45,529 bases of DNA. It comes from a virus. Below the pieces are notes generated by a model. It searched no databases and was not told where the DNA came from. It worked only from the letters and a program-made list of their open reading frames with translations. Numbering within the stretch: the first letter of the stretch is position 1; every line of letters begins with the position of its first letter. Both the position numbers and the translations under genes were made by a program. The DNA lies in the IMG/VR virus record IMGVR_UViG_3300042562_000704, positions 1 to 45,529 of that record; one strand, 5' to 3'. Below, one piece after another: positions 18,901 to 27,230 of the stretch.

Positions 18901-20048
18901 ATGAGAGTTTAATTAAAGATGCTGAAGATTTAAAAAAGTATAAAGAGATTTACGATAAATACGATAAAAAAATAAGTCCTTTATTGGAAAAAGATTCTGC
19001 TGAAGAAAAAGGTAAGGTAAAAGTTAAAAAAGCTCCTAAAGAATTATCCGTAGAGAAAAAAGAATCAATAGCTAAAAGACAAGCTCTTATGGATTCTATA
19101 TTAGGTGTTAGTAAATTAGTTGCTGCCTATAACGGATTAACTAAAGCTCAAAAAAAGTCTAAAATTGGAATTGATTTATATAAAAAAATTCAAGATAGAG
19201 TTAAAGAAATAAATTACACTACTAAAATAAGCAGAGGCGGTACTTTGCAATTAGTAGGAGAGAAAGGTAAGCGAGTTTATAAAACTCCAGTTAGACGTTC
19301 TGAGGACCAAAAAGCTATGGAGAAAGAGAAGAAACAAGCTTTAGGCGCAGAACCTACTTCTATCGCTCACTCTATTATATTAGATATTGCTACTGGAGCT
19401 CAGTTCGATGTAGATAGTTTAAAGAAATATTTTTCTGAAGTTATATTGAAAGAAATGCCGTCTCTTTTAAAGAATAGTAAAGGTAAAGGGATAAGCTTAG
19501 AGTTTTATAAACAGCGTTATGATGAATCTTTAGGATTAAAAGAACCCTCTAATTTAGATGAGGACTCTGTTGCTCAAGAGGCTGCGGATGTTTTAAGTAA
19601 TTATTTCATAAAAGACTTTAGACAAGCGGCTACGGAAGATGCTATGGATATTGATTTTAAGACTAGAAACCAAAATATGTCTAGAAGTCAAGTTGAGGAC
19701 CTTAATGAGATGCAAAAAGAGCAAGAAATAGAACAAAAAGAATTAGAAGATATTTTAGCTCAAGAAGATTTAATCAAGGAAGAATATCGTAGACAAGCAG
19801 AGGAAGGCGGGTACTATCAAAAAGCAAAAGTTAAGCCTGCTACTCTTAATAAATTTGAGGAATCTGTTGATTTATTCTACCAAACTAAAGATGCAGATGG
19901 AGCTAGTAAAAAGAGAGGATTAGCCGCTAAAAGAAGGGAATTTTTAGAAAAAAACCCTACAATTAAGTATATTGACGATAATATGAAGTATATTTACAAG
20001 CAGTTAGAAGAACAAAATATCATAGAGAGAAAAGGAGAATGTCCATAA
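15954..20048 (+). CDS. Giant internal/cargo-type virion protein 2, 1364 aa
   Basis: A 1364-aa protein. The start chosen is the ATG at 15954, directly after the upstream stop (TAATATG); an in-frame ATG at 15876 would overlap the previous gene by 77 bases. The N-terminal 120 residues carry repeated 'ASKIVKKGY'-like segments. Around residues 175-330 come hydrophobic/amphipathic stretches (IIPGVVGGVVDVLQLG; VIWGTALSAAGFMGEMLV), compatible with membrane-interacting internal proteins used during DNA ejection. The rest is Lys/Glu-rich helix. It has no polymerase DxDxD motif or other catalytic signature. In crAss-like phages this position is occupied by a cargo protein or virion RNA polymerase; I see only cargo-like features. 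Confidence 0.6.
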   Translation: MSDTPKFNPNNIVKRAYLKDINSSNLSEQSTDGETPKYDASKIVKKGYAPKEDFQEEGFSPDKYISDTGGDNIETTLDFIQKNSRRIMRDDEKDILRDMFKNPNATKEDISDAIVTLQGKKAKQQENTITMPDYYMDINEKGVYKPIALTQGERAPKGKEMVSIWGTQKSANDDAWYTDVAKTAFNIIPGVVGGVVDVLQLGTELVTGEESDWLRQAQIGQEALKFKKDADIEKSIYNTEDINKFTDLFDPSRVNLSPEVIWGTALSAAGFMGEMLVPASIIAKGAKGYKALKAGSVLIEEAGGISKIAQKASVFAGSFMTQIGDVMDSSSEAGLEGRVKALYDLTIGSALALVDAKYDVAGKILTNKLAQDAKKEILSEVGKKLVKDKLGNVTKESLNEATKEAMTAYTPIVSGFAKNYGKDVLDEVKDEVLQSFIEKAGQNVYDKLSPQEKANFGTDAFSAKSFGEYINSAASGLVGAGAPSLMSAKGKQQVDYKAQSNSAYNTVIQGEEAVKAFKTNITNAFQSGQINKEDYDNAILKVDTYDSYEKTTKDLTLDNDNKKKLFELSLQKENLKAAIKDAESKDTEGHSRLDEMNPTQLGLHNSKMKQAKALQDEIDLIVSKSEVLQQPEVAEKVVEKVVKAEEKATEGTKVKEGVSSEIGAILGRQYKVKTPVGGEVAVPGKAAYEVPKKVLEETRKMKDIPVEEFNDPNFDVTVKQAKLAEALDETPEKTTTGTLQIDNEFTDDKGRQVQTFNITLPNGKAARFASSMVRFPEENAAGGFRGNTYEENLTNKENPVGQKLGITVRTLKDSGRKVIFVWNAEQGSKFGKHIGMVKERLRGKSEYGAADLDEMADLRMINMGQNPNAPAPGIFTPKEPTKGGPKVSIPFTITTDMRRQLADLGYKKADVQSMKPEEANDIINTQRTKSKTKKQPLEEVEVKDKKAAAKVEKKIADLRAQEQEELKKEIPNIDKYKVDGKVDESLIKDAEDLKKYKEIYDKYDKKISPLLEKDSAEEKGKVKVKKAPKELSVEKKESIAKRQALMDSILGVSKLVAAYNGLTKAQKKSKIGIDLYKKIQDRVKEINYTTKISRGGTLQLVGEKGKRVYKTPVRRSEDQKAMEKEKKQALGAEPTSIAHSIILDIATGAQFDVDSLKKYFSEVILKEMPSLLKNSKGKGISLEFYKQRYDESLGLKEPSNLDEDSVAQEAADVLSNYFIKDFRQAATEDAMDIDFKTRNQNMSRSQVEDLNEMQKEQEIEQKELEDILAQEDLIKEEYRRQAEEGGYYQKAKVKPATLNKFEESVDLFYQTKDADGASKKRGLAAKRREFLEKNPTIKYIDDNMKYIYKQLEEQNIIERKGECP

Positions 20049-20072
20049 AAATAAACTTATAAATAAATAAAA

Positions 20073-20573
20073 ATGAGAAAACCAGAAAAATTATCTAAAG
20101 AGGTTGTAGACCTTCTTTTATTAAGAATTAAAGATGAATACACTGCATTTTATATGTATCGTGCTGCTTCTAATTGGTGTCAAGAAGTGGGCTTTTTTAA
20201 AGCTGCTGCATTCTTTGCTGCCGAAAGTACAGATGAGTTAGAACACGCAAAAGGTATTGAGAAATACATTACAGATTGGAATGTTATCCCTGAATTACCG
20301 GCAGTAGATAAACCTGAATCAAAGTTTAATAGCGTAGCTGATTTAGTTGAGAAGGCTTATAATTTAGAATATGAATTATACGAGAACTACGAAGAAACTA
20401 GTGCTAAGGTATTTAAAATGGGAGAGCTTTGTACATTTGATTTTTTACAAACTTATAGAAACATACAAAACAAATCTGTTGCTGAATATAGCGACAAGCT
20501 TAATGTACTAGAAGGAGTTAATCTTGATAGTAAATTTGAAATGTTAATGATTGAATCTAATCTTTTTGGATAA
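20073..20573 (+). CDS. Ferritin-like diiron protein
   Basis: A 166-aa four-helix protein. The ferroxidase ligands appear with the spacing of bacterial ferritin: E22, E55-x-x-H58, E99 and Q132, matching E17, E50/H53, E94 and Q127 of ferritins (intervals 33, 44 and 33 identical). The phrase STDELEHAKGIEKYITDW is the classic helix-B ferritin signature. The protein would oxidise Fe(II) and store iron, or act as a Dps-like protectant. It lies 24 bases after one giant virion gene and 6 before another, so it is expressed with late structural genes and may be packaged. It is not an obvious hitchhiker: composition matches its neighbours. Confidence 0.85.
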   Translation: MRKPEKLSKEVVDLLLLRIKDEYTAFYMYRAASNWCQEVGFFKAAAFFAAESTDELEHAKGIEKYITDWNVIPELPAVDKPESKFNSVADLVEKAYNLEYELYENYEETSAKVFKMGELCTFDFLQTYRNIQNKSVAEYSDKLNVLEGVNLDSKFEMLMIESNLFG

Positions 20574-20579
20574 TAAAAT

Positions 20580-23500
20580 ATGGCAAGTCCTTGCATAATA
20601 AATTTTAATGGTAAAGATTACGATTACCAAACCTTTGCATCCATGTTACACGATGGTATGCTTAAAGATTTAATTAATAGAGATGTAATAGATAACTCTG
20701 ACTTTGTTGGGTCTATGGAGGTTTTTGAACCTGAAGTAGATAAGGAAGAAAAAATAAAGAAGATTAGAGATGTTATAGCAGCCGCTTTACCGAAAATAGA
20801 CGTTATTACAGATAATACTTTAACGGGTATAGCGGGTAAAGTAGATAAACAAGGAAGAATAGTTATTAATCCAAATTATGCAGGATTTGATACTCCTATA
20901 CACGAAGCAGGCCATATATTAATTGATGCTATTGGATACAACAATAAAGTTATTCAACAAGCGGTAAAACAATTAAGGGGCACTCCTTTATACAAAGAAA
21001 CTAAAGAACGCTATAAGGAATTATCTGAAGAAGAATTAGATAAAGAAGTTTTAGCAGAAGCTATAGGTAGAGAAGGTGCTGATGTTTTTGATACAGAGGT
21101 TGAGAAATCTAAGTTCAAAAAGTATTTAGATTATATATTTGATTGGTTAAAGACTAAGTTAGGTATGAATAAGAATATCGCAAAGTCTTTAGCTAAACAA
21201 GTTATAGGAGGTATTGGAACTAAAGGGATTAAACAAGTCGCTACAGGAAAAGACACTTTACAAAAAGAAAAAGAAGAAGAAGATAAGCCTAAGAAACCTA
21301 AGAAGCCTAAGAAACCACAAGTATTAGGAATGGATTTGTATAGAAAAGTTGTATTAAAAAGAGAAGTAGACCAAGAAGAAAAAGATTTAGCAAAAATAGA
21401 AGAATTATTAGAGAGAGAAGATTTAGACGCGGGCACTATAGATGCTTTAAAACAAACTAAAAAGAATATAGAATACGTTAGAAAATTAGATTCTAAAAAA
21501 TATAGAAGTTATAGAGCAAGCGATAAAAGAATTAGTGACATAAGGGCTTCTGAGAATTTAAACGATTATAATGAAGATGAGTTAATACAAATACTTAACG
21601 ACATTGAAGGATTAGATAATGATGCTAAAGCAGCTTTTGGCAATGAGGTTAAAGTTAAAATAGCTTTATACTTAGATAGAAAAGGTAAAGATAGGTTATC
21701 GGCTGAACACAAAGATTACATAGAAGAAGTTGCTAATAAAAAAGATATTAGCTCATTATCTATTAAGATGATGGTTTTATCTCAAGCGGACCAAAATCAA
21801 CCTGCGCTACAAGAGTTGAGTAAAGTTTATGACGAATCTTATTTAGATAAAGTTATAGAGACGAATGATAAGCAATCTGAAAATGAGCAGTTGGCTAGAG
21901 AGGTAATAAAAGAAAAGAATAAACAATTAGGTATAGTAGAAAGAGTAAGAGGCGCTTTATTCGCTAACGATAATGCTAAGTATTTTGAGTACATGGTTAA
22001 CCCTAAAGCTATTGAATTAGAAACAGGAAGATACTTGCCGGGATATTGGACTATGGAGCAAGGTAGGGCTAAAGGTTTCTCTAAAGCTCAATTAAACTAC
22101 CTACAATTTCATAGGAATTTAATAGAAGAAAGAAATAAACAGATATTAGGAGATAGGTATTTTGAAACTGCTAGTCCTGATATGGAGATTATTCAAACAG
22201 ATAAAGGATTTCAAGAAGCTTATAAATCTGAAGGTTTAGTAAATGCTTTTTCTTATTACTTAGGTGGTGGTAAAAACAATTTAAGTAGAGTAAGAATAGA
22301 ATATACTGACCCTGTTACTAAAAAAGAAAGTATAGATTACTTTGCAAATATAGAAAAGAAGATTGCTAATTACGGAAAAAAAGGATTATTAGAGAAAGGA
22401 AAAGCTTTAGCTCTAGTCTTAAGATACAACTTTAAAGCAAGGAGACAATTAAAGTCTGGAATGAATGCAGATGAAAAAGTTAATCCATTAGAAGTAAAAG
22501 GTTCAGGAGAATACTCTATGAATGGACAAGGGCAATTGGTTAGTAAGTTTGATAAGCCTCGTTCTTCGGGTAGAGGATATTCAACAGACTTCTATCGTGC
22601 CGCTAATGAGTTTATTGCAGAGACTGCTCATGTTAAAAATATGAGTAAAGTATTAACAATATCTAGAGCTGTTCAACATTTAGCTAAAGATGGATATATA
22701 CAAGCGGGTATAATGCAGAAACCTAACGTAGCAGAGTATTTAGAATTATGGATGAATATGCACTTATTTAAACAATCTAAAGAAAATGACCCTTTATTAG
22801 ATGCCTCTTTAAGGAAATTAAGAGCTTTAACAAGCATGACTACAATGTTGTTTAATGTTCCTGCACAAGGCATAAACCTTTTTATGGGTAATTATAACAA
22901 TTGGAGGTCTGAGAATACGGAAACTTTAAGGAAGGGTAATGCTCGTTTATTTGGAGGTAAAAGAGAATTTAATAAAAAAGGTGGATACGGCGCTATTAAT
23001 AAATACGCTATGGACATTGTAAGAAAATATAATATTGCTAGTATAGACACTGAGTCAAATCCAAGATTAGAGATAGGTTCTTTATTTGAGAAAATAGGTA
23101 GCTTAGGAACAAGATGGGGAGAGGTTCAAATTCAATCTTCTTTAGCTTTAGGTTTGATGTCGGAAGCTGATTATAATAGTTTTGAATATGTTACTAAGCC
23201 TAATGGAGTTAAAGTGTTGGAAGTAAAAAAGAAAGATAGTAATGGAAAGCCAATAGATGAACAGGCATTAAAACAAAGAATCATATCTCACTCTAATCGT
23301 GTTAGTGATATTCAGGGTAAATACGGAGAGAAAGACCGTAGAAATATAATGAATGGAGAGATAGGTAAAAATGTGTTCCAATTTAAAGTATGGATACCAG
23401 ATTGGTGGAAAGAGCGTTATGGACGAGAGTATATAGATAGGAATAACGTAGTTCGTCAAGGTAGTTGGACTATTGCATCATCTAAAGGAATTAAAGCTCT

Positions 23501-23897
23501 TAAAAAGCAAATTAAAGATAAAGGAGTGTATAAAGGATTGTTTGACGGAAAGACTCCTGAATCAAAAGCGTTTTTATCTAACCTTAAAGGAGTTATGGTA
23601 ACAGCTTTATTCTTAACTCTTAAATATTCAGATGATGAAGATGAGCGTAAAAGAAAAGCGGCGTCTTTAGCAGATAGAATGGTAGGTAATATGTTATTTA
23701 TATTTGACCCTGACCAATTAAAATACACTATAACTAGCCCTGCTGCATCTTTAGGAACGGCAGGTAAGTTAATAGACGCTACAGGAAAGTTATTAAAGTT
23801 TGATGCAGAAGAAGCTGAAAAAGCGGGTAAAGAACTTGTAAGTATAGCTCCGGGTAAAAAACTTTATAATTACTATGATGAATTATCAGAGGAATAG
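20580..23897 (+). CDS. Giant internal virion protein with HEAGH metallopeptidase motif, 1105 aa
   Basis: A 1105-aa protein with an N-terminal gluzincin-type zinc site, H108-E-A-G-H112, preceded by a beta-strand and followed about 50 residues later by a candidate third ligand in EVLAEAIGRE. The middle has a Lys/Pro repeat (KPKKPKKPKKP, about residues 237-247), a long helical region, then an Ala/Met/Phe-rich segment with an amphipathic stretch (ALTSMTTMLFNVPAQGINLF). The C-terminal half carries the pattern NVFQFKVWIPDWWKERYGREYID known from large phage internal/polyvalent proteins. Probable role: an ejected protein that processes virion or host-envelope proteins. It ends with TAG, 37 bases before the Cys-rich genes. 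Confidence 0.65.
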   Translation: MASPCIINFNGKDYDYQTFASMLHDGMLKDLINRDVIDNSDFVGSMEVFEPEVDKEEKIKKIRDVIAAALPKIDVITDNTLTGIAGKVDKQGRIVINPNYAGFDTPIHEAGHILIDAIGYNNKVIQQAVKQLRGTPLYKETKERYKELSEEELDKEVLAEAIGREGADVFDTEVEKSKFKKYLDYIFDWLKTKLGMNKNIAKSLAKQVIGGIGTKGIKQVATGKDTLQKEKEEEDKPKKPKKPKKPQVLGMDLYRKVVLKREVDQEEKDLAKIEELLEREDLDAGTIDALKQTKKNIEYVRKLDSKKYRSYRASDKRISDIRASENLNDYNEDELIQILNDIEGLDNDAKAAFGNEVKVKIALYLDRKGKDRLSAEHKDYIEEVANKKDISSLSIKMMVLSQADQNQPALQELSKVYDESYLDKVIETNDKQSENEQLAREVIKEKNKQLGIVERVRGALFANDNAKYFEYMVNPKAIELETGRYLPGYWTMEQGRAKGFSKAQLNYLQFHRNLIEERNKQILGDRYFETASPDMEIIQTDKGFQEAYKSEGLVNAFSYYLGGGKNNLSRVRIEYTDPVTKKESIDYFANIEKKIANYGKKGLLEKGKALALVLRYNFKARRQLKSGMNADEKVNPLEVKGSGEYSMNGQGQLVSKFDKPRSSGRGYSTDFYRAANEFIAETAHVKNMSKVLTISRAVQHLAKDGYIQAGIMQKPNVAEYLELWMNMHLFKQSKENDPLLDASLRKLRALTSMTTMLFNVPAQGINLFMGNYNNWRSENTETLRKGNARLFGGKREFNKKGGYGAINKYAMDIVRKYNIASIDTESNPRLEIGSLFEKIGSLGTRWGEVQIQSSLALGLMSEADYNSFEYVTKPNGVKVLEVKKKDSNGKPIDEQALKQRIISHSNRVSDIQGKYGEKDRRNIMNGEIGKNVFQFKVWIPDWWKERYGREYIDRNNVVRQGSWTIASSKGIKALKKQIKDKGVYKGLFDGKTPESKAFLSNLKGVMVTALFLTLKYSDDEDERKRKAASLADRMVGNMLFIFDPDQLKYTITSPAASLGTAGKLIDATGKLLKFDAEEAEKAGKELVSIAPGKKLYNYYDELSEE

Positions 23898-23934
23898 AAA
23901 AATATCGTAAATTTGATTAAAATAAAATAAAGAA

Positions 23935-24600
23935 ATGGCATTAACAAGATTAGATTTATCGGCACAAATTTGTGTAGAAGATGGTTGTAGCAAATTATTG
24001 TTTACGGATACTACAGGAAGTGTAGACGCTGTTTGTGCTGCTGATGTAAATGAGTTTGGTTATGGCTTAGTTGATGGTATAGAATCTGCGGATGTTACAA
24101 GTGCTGTAATTAATGTCTATTACCCTTTAATGACGTCTCCTGTTAAGTTTACGTTTGTAATAGCGTCTAATGTTATTACAGATGCTACGATAACTGATTT
24201 GAATAATGTAACCACTAATATATTATCTTTACTTACATCTACTGTATTTCCATTTGTTAATTTTGATATATCGGCAGACTATGGAGTTGTTATTCCTGAG
24301 GTTACAGACGGATTATATACTTGGAACTATGTTATTGCGGGAGATACTCCTGAGCCTTTTACTTATACTACATCGGGAGGATTTACATCTGATTGTACTG
24401 TAGATTGTTGTATAGAGAAGTCTTATTTAGATATGGATTCTAATTGTGGTTGTTTTGACGATAAGGTTAAGACTATTATACGCTCAGAAGTATTCTTATG
24501 GGCTTCTAGGTATGCTATTAATGTAGGTCAAGATAGTAAGGCGGATGAGTTTTTAACTAAGGCTAAAGAGAATTGTGAAACTAATTGTAAGGATTGTTAA
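23935..24600 (+). CDS. Cys-rich virion-module protein, 221 aa
   Basis: The N-terminal two thirds are beta-rich (Val, Thr, Asp, Tyr) like a small jelly-roll or Ig-like domain. The C-terminal third has many Cys (DCTVDCCIEKS, SNCGCFDD, ENCETNCKDC) around helices of the type 'IRSEVFLWASRYAINVGQDSKADEFLTKA'. This beta domain plus Cys-helical tail recurs in Bacteroidota phages next to tail genes (recalled pattern). It heads a three-gene Cys-rich set. Role unknown; surface appendage or metal/disulfide-stabilised structural part is plausible. Confidence 0.6.
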   Translation: MALTRLDLSAQICVEDGCSKLLFTDTTGSVDAVCAADVNEFGYGLVDGIESADVTSAVINVYYPLMTSPVKFTFVIASNVITDATITDLNNVTTNILSLLTSTVFPFVNFDISADYGVVIPEVTDGLYTWNYVIAGDTPEPFTYTTSGGFTSDCTVDCCIEKSYLDMDSNCGCFDDKVKTIIRSEVFLWASRYAINVGQDSKADEFLTKAKENCETNCKDC

Positions 24601-24617
24601 ATAATAAATATTAAGAT

Positions 24618-25022
24618 ATGTGTAATTGTAAAGGAAGTTGTGGTTGTAATATAACCCAAATAACAAAAGGAGAAAAAGGAGATAATGGAACTAATGGAGT
24701 TGCCGGAGCTAACGCTTTTAAATTCGTAAAAGAATTTGATTACGATGGAACTACTCCTATATCAATACCTTATGTTCAGATAACATCTTGCAACCCTATA
24801 CCTGAAGGTTGTTATGCTGACGGAACTTTTTATGATGATACTGTTGATTACCATGCTCAATTATTTCAATTTATACCTGCTAAAGAAGCTACTCCTCCTC
24901 AATGGAAACTTATATCTAGCTCTGTTTTTACTTATGAAATTGATACAATAACTGGAAATGTTTTAATAAGATTTCCTGTTGAAGTTGTTGCTACAACTTA
25001 TAGATTAGTTATTTTAGCTTAA
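24618..25022 (+). CDS. Cys-rich protein with short collagen-like segment, 134 aa
   Basis: Starts MCNCKGSCGCN (five Cys in the first 11 residues), followed by a collagen-like Gly-X-Y run (KGEKGDNGTNGVAGANA), then a beta-rich domain of about 100 residues with two more Cys. A Cys knot plus triple helix would support trimerisation, as in phage fibres or head decorations. It is co-transcribed with the 221-aa and 88-aa Cys-rich genes. Confidence 0.65.
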   Translation: MCNCKGSCGCNITQITKGEKGDNGTNGVAGANAFKFVKEFDYDGTTPISIPYVQITSCNPIPEGCYADGTFYDDTVDYHAQLFQFIPAKEATPPQWKLISSSVFTYEIDTITGNVLIRFPVEVVATTYRLVILA

Positions 25023-25028
25023 AATAAA

Positions 25029-25295
25029 ATGGAAATACAAACTAACCACACATTAAGACTTTTAAACGCAAAATGCGAATACGTTTGTATTGTAGATAAC
25101 TTATCTAAGAAATTAGATTATGGAGATGATATTGAATGTTGTTTAAACAAGCTATATTTAGCATCTAAACTGATTAATAGATTAGAGTGTTATTGCTTTA
25201 CGGATATAGCAATTCCTGAAAATATTTGTTATAATTGCATAGAGCAATCTGACCTTAGAGAGATGTATGCTGTATTAGACAATCTATTATCTTAA
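25029..25295 (+). CDS. Small Cys-rich protein, 88 aa
   Basis: Contains eight Cys in 88 residues (AKCEYVC, ECC, ECYC, CYNC), mostly in a helical context. It is the last gene of the virion operon, six bases after the collagen-like gene and 20 before a terminator. Probably a zinc- or disulfide-stabilised partner of the two preceding Cys-rich proteins. No family recognised. Confidence 0.6.
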   Translation: MEIQTNHTLRLLNAKCEYVCIVDNLSKKLDYGDDIECCLNKLYLASKLINRLECYCFTDIAIPENICYNCIEQSDLREMYAVLDNLLS

Positions 25296-25315
25296 ATATA
25301 AAACTACTTTAAACT

Positions 25316-25346
25316 AAAAAGAGACTATATAAGCCTCTTTTTTTTA
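25316..25346. terminator. Bidirectional intrinsic terminator between convergent operons
   Basis: AAAAAGAG (25316-25323) pairs with CTCTTTTT (25335-25342), flanked by T-runs on both strands. It ends the long virion operon on the plus strand and lies at the stop codon of the last gene of the minus-strand replication operon. Confidence 0.85.
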
Positions 25347-25727
25347 TTTAATTAAGTCTTTTAAACAAAATACTATTCCTTCACACCACCTCCTACTATC
25401 CTTGTTTATAATGAACTTGTAATGTGGTATTATGGTTAAGAATTTCCAAACACACAATCCTCTATCTTCCCAAAATACATTTATTTTAATTCTTCCTTCT
25501 TTTGGTTTTGTAAATATACCTTCTTCAGTTACATATACATCTCCTCCTCTAAATAAATCTATCTCATCGTGGAAAGCTCCGTCAAATTGAATAGTATCAT
25601 CTCCTATTGCTGAAACTATAACAAGGCTATTATCTCTTGCCATCTTCATAACGTACTTTGTAAAACTGTCCTCGTAATTATGACCGTTTATAAGTTTAGC
25701 TAATTCTTCATAGGTTGTAGTTTGCAT
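25344..25727 (-). CDS. Hypothetical protein, 127 aa
   Basis: Last gene of the minus-strand operon, three bases after the GroES-like gene. An N-terminal helical part is followed by a beta-rich middle (FRGGDVYVTEEGIFTKPKEGRIKINVFWEDRG) and a Trp-containing end. No known motif or family recognised. Tight spacing suggests co-expression with the co-chaperonin. Confidence 0.6.
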   Translation of the reverse strand: MQTTTYEELAKLINGHNYEDSFTKYVMKMARDNSLVIVSAIGDDTIQFDGAFHDEIDLFRGGDVYVTEEGIFTKPKEGRIKINVFWEDRGLCVWKFLTIIPHYKFIINKDSRRWCEGIVFCLKDLIK

Positions 25728-25730
25728 AAC

Positions 25731-26246
25731 TTATTTTTTACGAGGTGTTTTTTTAACGCTTTTCTTAACTATCTCCTCGTACTTATCGTTATCTTCTTGG
25801 TTCTTCTTAGCTACTCTTTTGAAGATTTGTTTTTGTTCTTCTTGTTTAGCTCGTCTTTTAATAACTTTCTCTGGCTCTGCCGCCATATTAACCTGAACAT
25901 CATCCGCAAGTATCGCGTAAATATCTGTTTCATGCATAGTTAAATAAGGGTCTCCTGATATAATCAATTCTAGGTTAGCATGTACGTTATACATTACTTT
26001 TAATCCTACTCTAAGGTAAGGTACTACTTCGGGGCCAACGGCTATAATATACCCTACCGTGCCTTGAGATAGCTTAGAGGTAGATATAATAATACCGCCT
26101 TTAGATTTTCTTTCTCCGTTAATAGTTTCTTGAATGATTACAGACTTTCCTAATGGAATAGCATCAAACTTAATATTCTTTAAATCTGATGGAACAGATA
26201 GCGAGTTAATTCTTTTGATTAAATCTTCGTTAAACTTTTCTTGCAT
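25731..26246 (-). CDS. GroES-like co-chaperonin (Cpn10)
   Basis: A 171-aa protein. Residues about 26-112 match the Cpn10 fold strand by strand: 'FDAIPLGKSVIIQE' for the first strands, a mobile-loop-like segment ending KGGIIIS, 'GTVGYIIAVGPE' for the GxVxAVGxG motif, then 'LRVGLKVMYN' and 'LTMHETDIYAIL' for the C-terminal strands. Family function: caps GroEL to fold substrates; phage versions (T4 gp31) adapt host GroEL to fold a capsid protein. Unlike host GroES it carries a basic, helical extension of about 60 residues ending TPRKK, possibly a nucleic-acid or partner-binding tail. No GroEL gene is visible in the window. Confidence 0.82.
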   Translation of the reverse strand: MQEKFNEDLIKRINSLSVPSDLKNIKFDAIPLGKSVIIQETINGERKSKGGIIISTSKLSQGTVGYIIAVGPEVVPYLRVGLKVMYNVHANLELIISGDPYLTMHETDIYAILADDVQVNMAAEPEKVIKRRAKQEEQKQIFKRVAKKNQEDNDKYEEIVKKSVKKTPRKK

Positions 26247-26284
26247 TGTTTTGTTTTTTAAGGGTTAAAATTAATTATTATTAT

Positions 26285-26680
26285 TTATATATTCATTACT
26301 TTATTTGAAATTTGATTAGAATAGTTTAATTCTTGTTGTTTCTGCTGATGGTAGTTTATTAATTTAGTTCTTTGGACATCGGTTAAAAGCTTATAATCAA
26401 TACTATTTATAAGCCCTATTATACCCGACAAATGAGGCTGCACATCAAATGGGTCAAATGGCAAATACTCTTTAATGGTGTTATTACTGTTGTAATCGTA
26501 ATGGCTTACAAACATTAAAAGCTTGTTGTACATATCAATACTGATTGATTTACGATTAGTAAGATTGCTTGGTTGTATTAAACCTAAGAATCTAATACAT
26601 TCTCTTTTCTTAATAATCGGAATCTTATTATATATTTCAATATAATCCGCCTTATTTATTTGTTTTGTTTCTTGTTTCAT
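26285..26680 (-). CDS. Hypothetical protein, 131 aa
   Basis: A basic, mostly helical protein with many Ile, Asn and Gln. The first 29 bases overlap the 71-aa gene upstream in another frame; no later ATG gives a plausible shorter form until mid-protein. No motif recognised. Part of the replication operon. Confidence 0.5.
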   Translation of the reverse strand: MKQETKQINKADYIEIYNKIPIIKKRECIRFLGLIQPSNLTNRKSISIDMYNKLLMFVSHYDYNSNNTIKEYLPFDPFDVQPHLSGIIGLINSIDYKLLTDVQRTKLINYHQQKQQELNYSNQISNKVMNI

Positions 26681-26867
26681 GTTTTATGTTTTTTATTTTT
26701 GTTGTGAATGATTTATCTTTAATTCCTGATAAGTAGTAGTAATAGTAATATTCTAATTCATCGCCCTCTAAGGACTTAACCTTGTTGTAAATCCTTTGAT
26801 TAATAGGATGATAAAACCCTGGCGATTCTTCTATAAACTCTAGTATTTCTTGTACGATTGTTTTCAT
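26652..26867 (-). CDS. Hypothetical protein, 71 aa
   Basis: Helical protein with a run of six Tyr (ELEYYYYYYLSG) and a basic C-terminus. It overlaps the following gene by 29 bases and starts one base after the 118-aa gene. No family recognised; the Tyr run is unusual. Confidence 0.5.
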   Translation of the reverse strand: MKTIVQEILEFIEESPGFYHPINQRIYNKVKSLEGDELEYYYYYYLSGIKDKSFTTKIKNIKHETRNKTNK

Positions 26868-26868
26868 G

Positions 26869-27225
26869 TTAATAACTTATTGATGTTCCCTCTACTGTAA
26901 AGAAAACAGGTTTAAAATCTGATTTTTTAAAATTAATTATTCCTTCACTTTCCGCGACTATCCAATTAGGAGTTATACATTTATCTATAACCTTAAGAGA
27001 TATGCCGTTATTAAGCCTTATAACATCTCCATAAAACATTCTTTCAAATGAATCTAAGTCAAATCTAACCTCAACCTTATATTCGTAAGCAGGTGTTATT
27101 TTAAACTTTTTACATATCCATAATTGAAATTTTGAATAACTAGTTCTGTTGCAACCTAAGATTTTAAAAGACTTTACTTTGTGTGTTTGTTTTTGCATAT
27201 TGGGGTTATACTTAGATTGTGTCAT
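26869..27225 (-). CDS. Hypothetical protein, 118 aa
   Basis: Basic N-terminus (Lys/Gln-rich) followed by a small beta-rich domain with the pattern YGDVIRLNNGISLKVIDK, which resembles a compact barrel with a 'G D x V x L' turn. It lies between ninG and small unknown genes in the same operon. Function unknown. Confidence 0.55.
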   Translation of the reverse strand: MTQSKYNPNMQKQTHKVKSFKILGCNRTSYSKFQLWICKKFKITPAYEYKVEVRFDLDSFERMFYGDVIRLNNGISLKVIDKCITPNWIVAESEGIINFKKSDFKPVFFTVEGTSISY

Positions 27226-27230
27226 AAAAG

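Noticed and set aside
15954-23897. Virion RNA polymerase as in many crAss-like phages
   Set aside because: No DxDxD catalytic motif or polymerase-like blocks seen in the giant proteins; they look like cargo proteins.
25722-25943. Plus-strand frame opposite the GroES-like gene
   Set aside because: Phe/Leu-rich shadow of the basic tail; the minus-strand Cpn10 match is clear.
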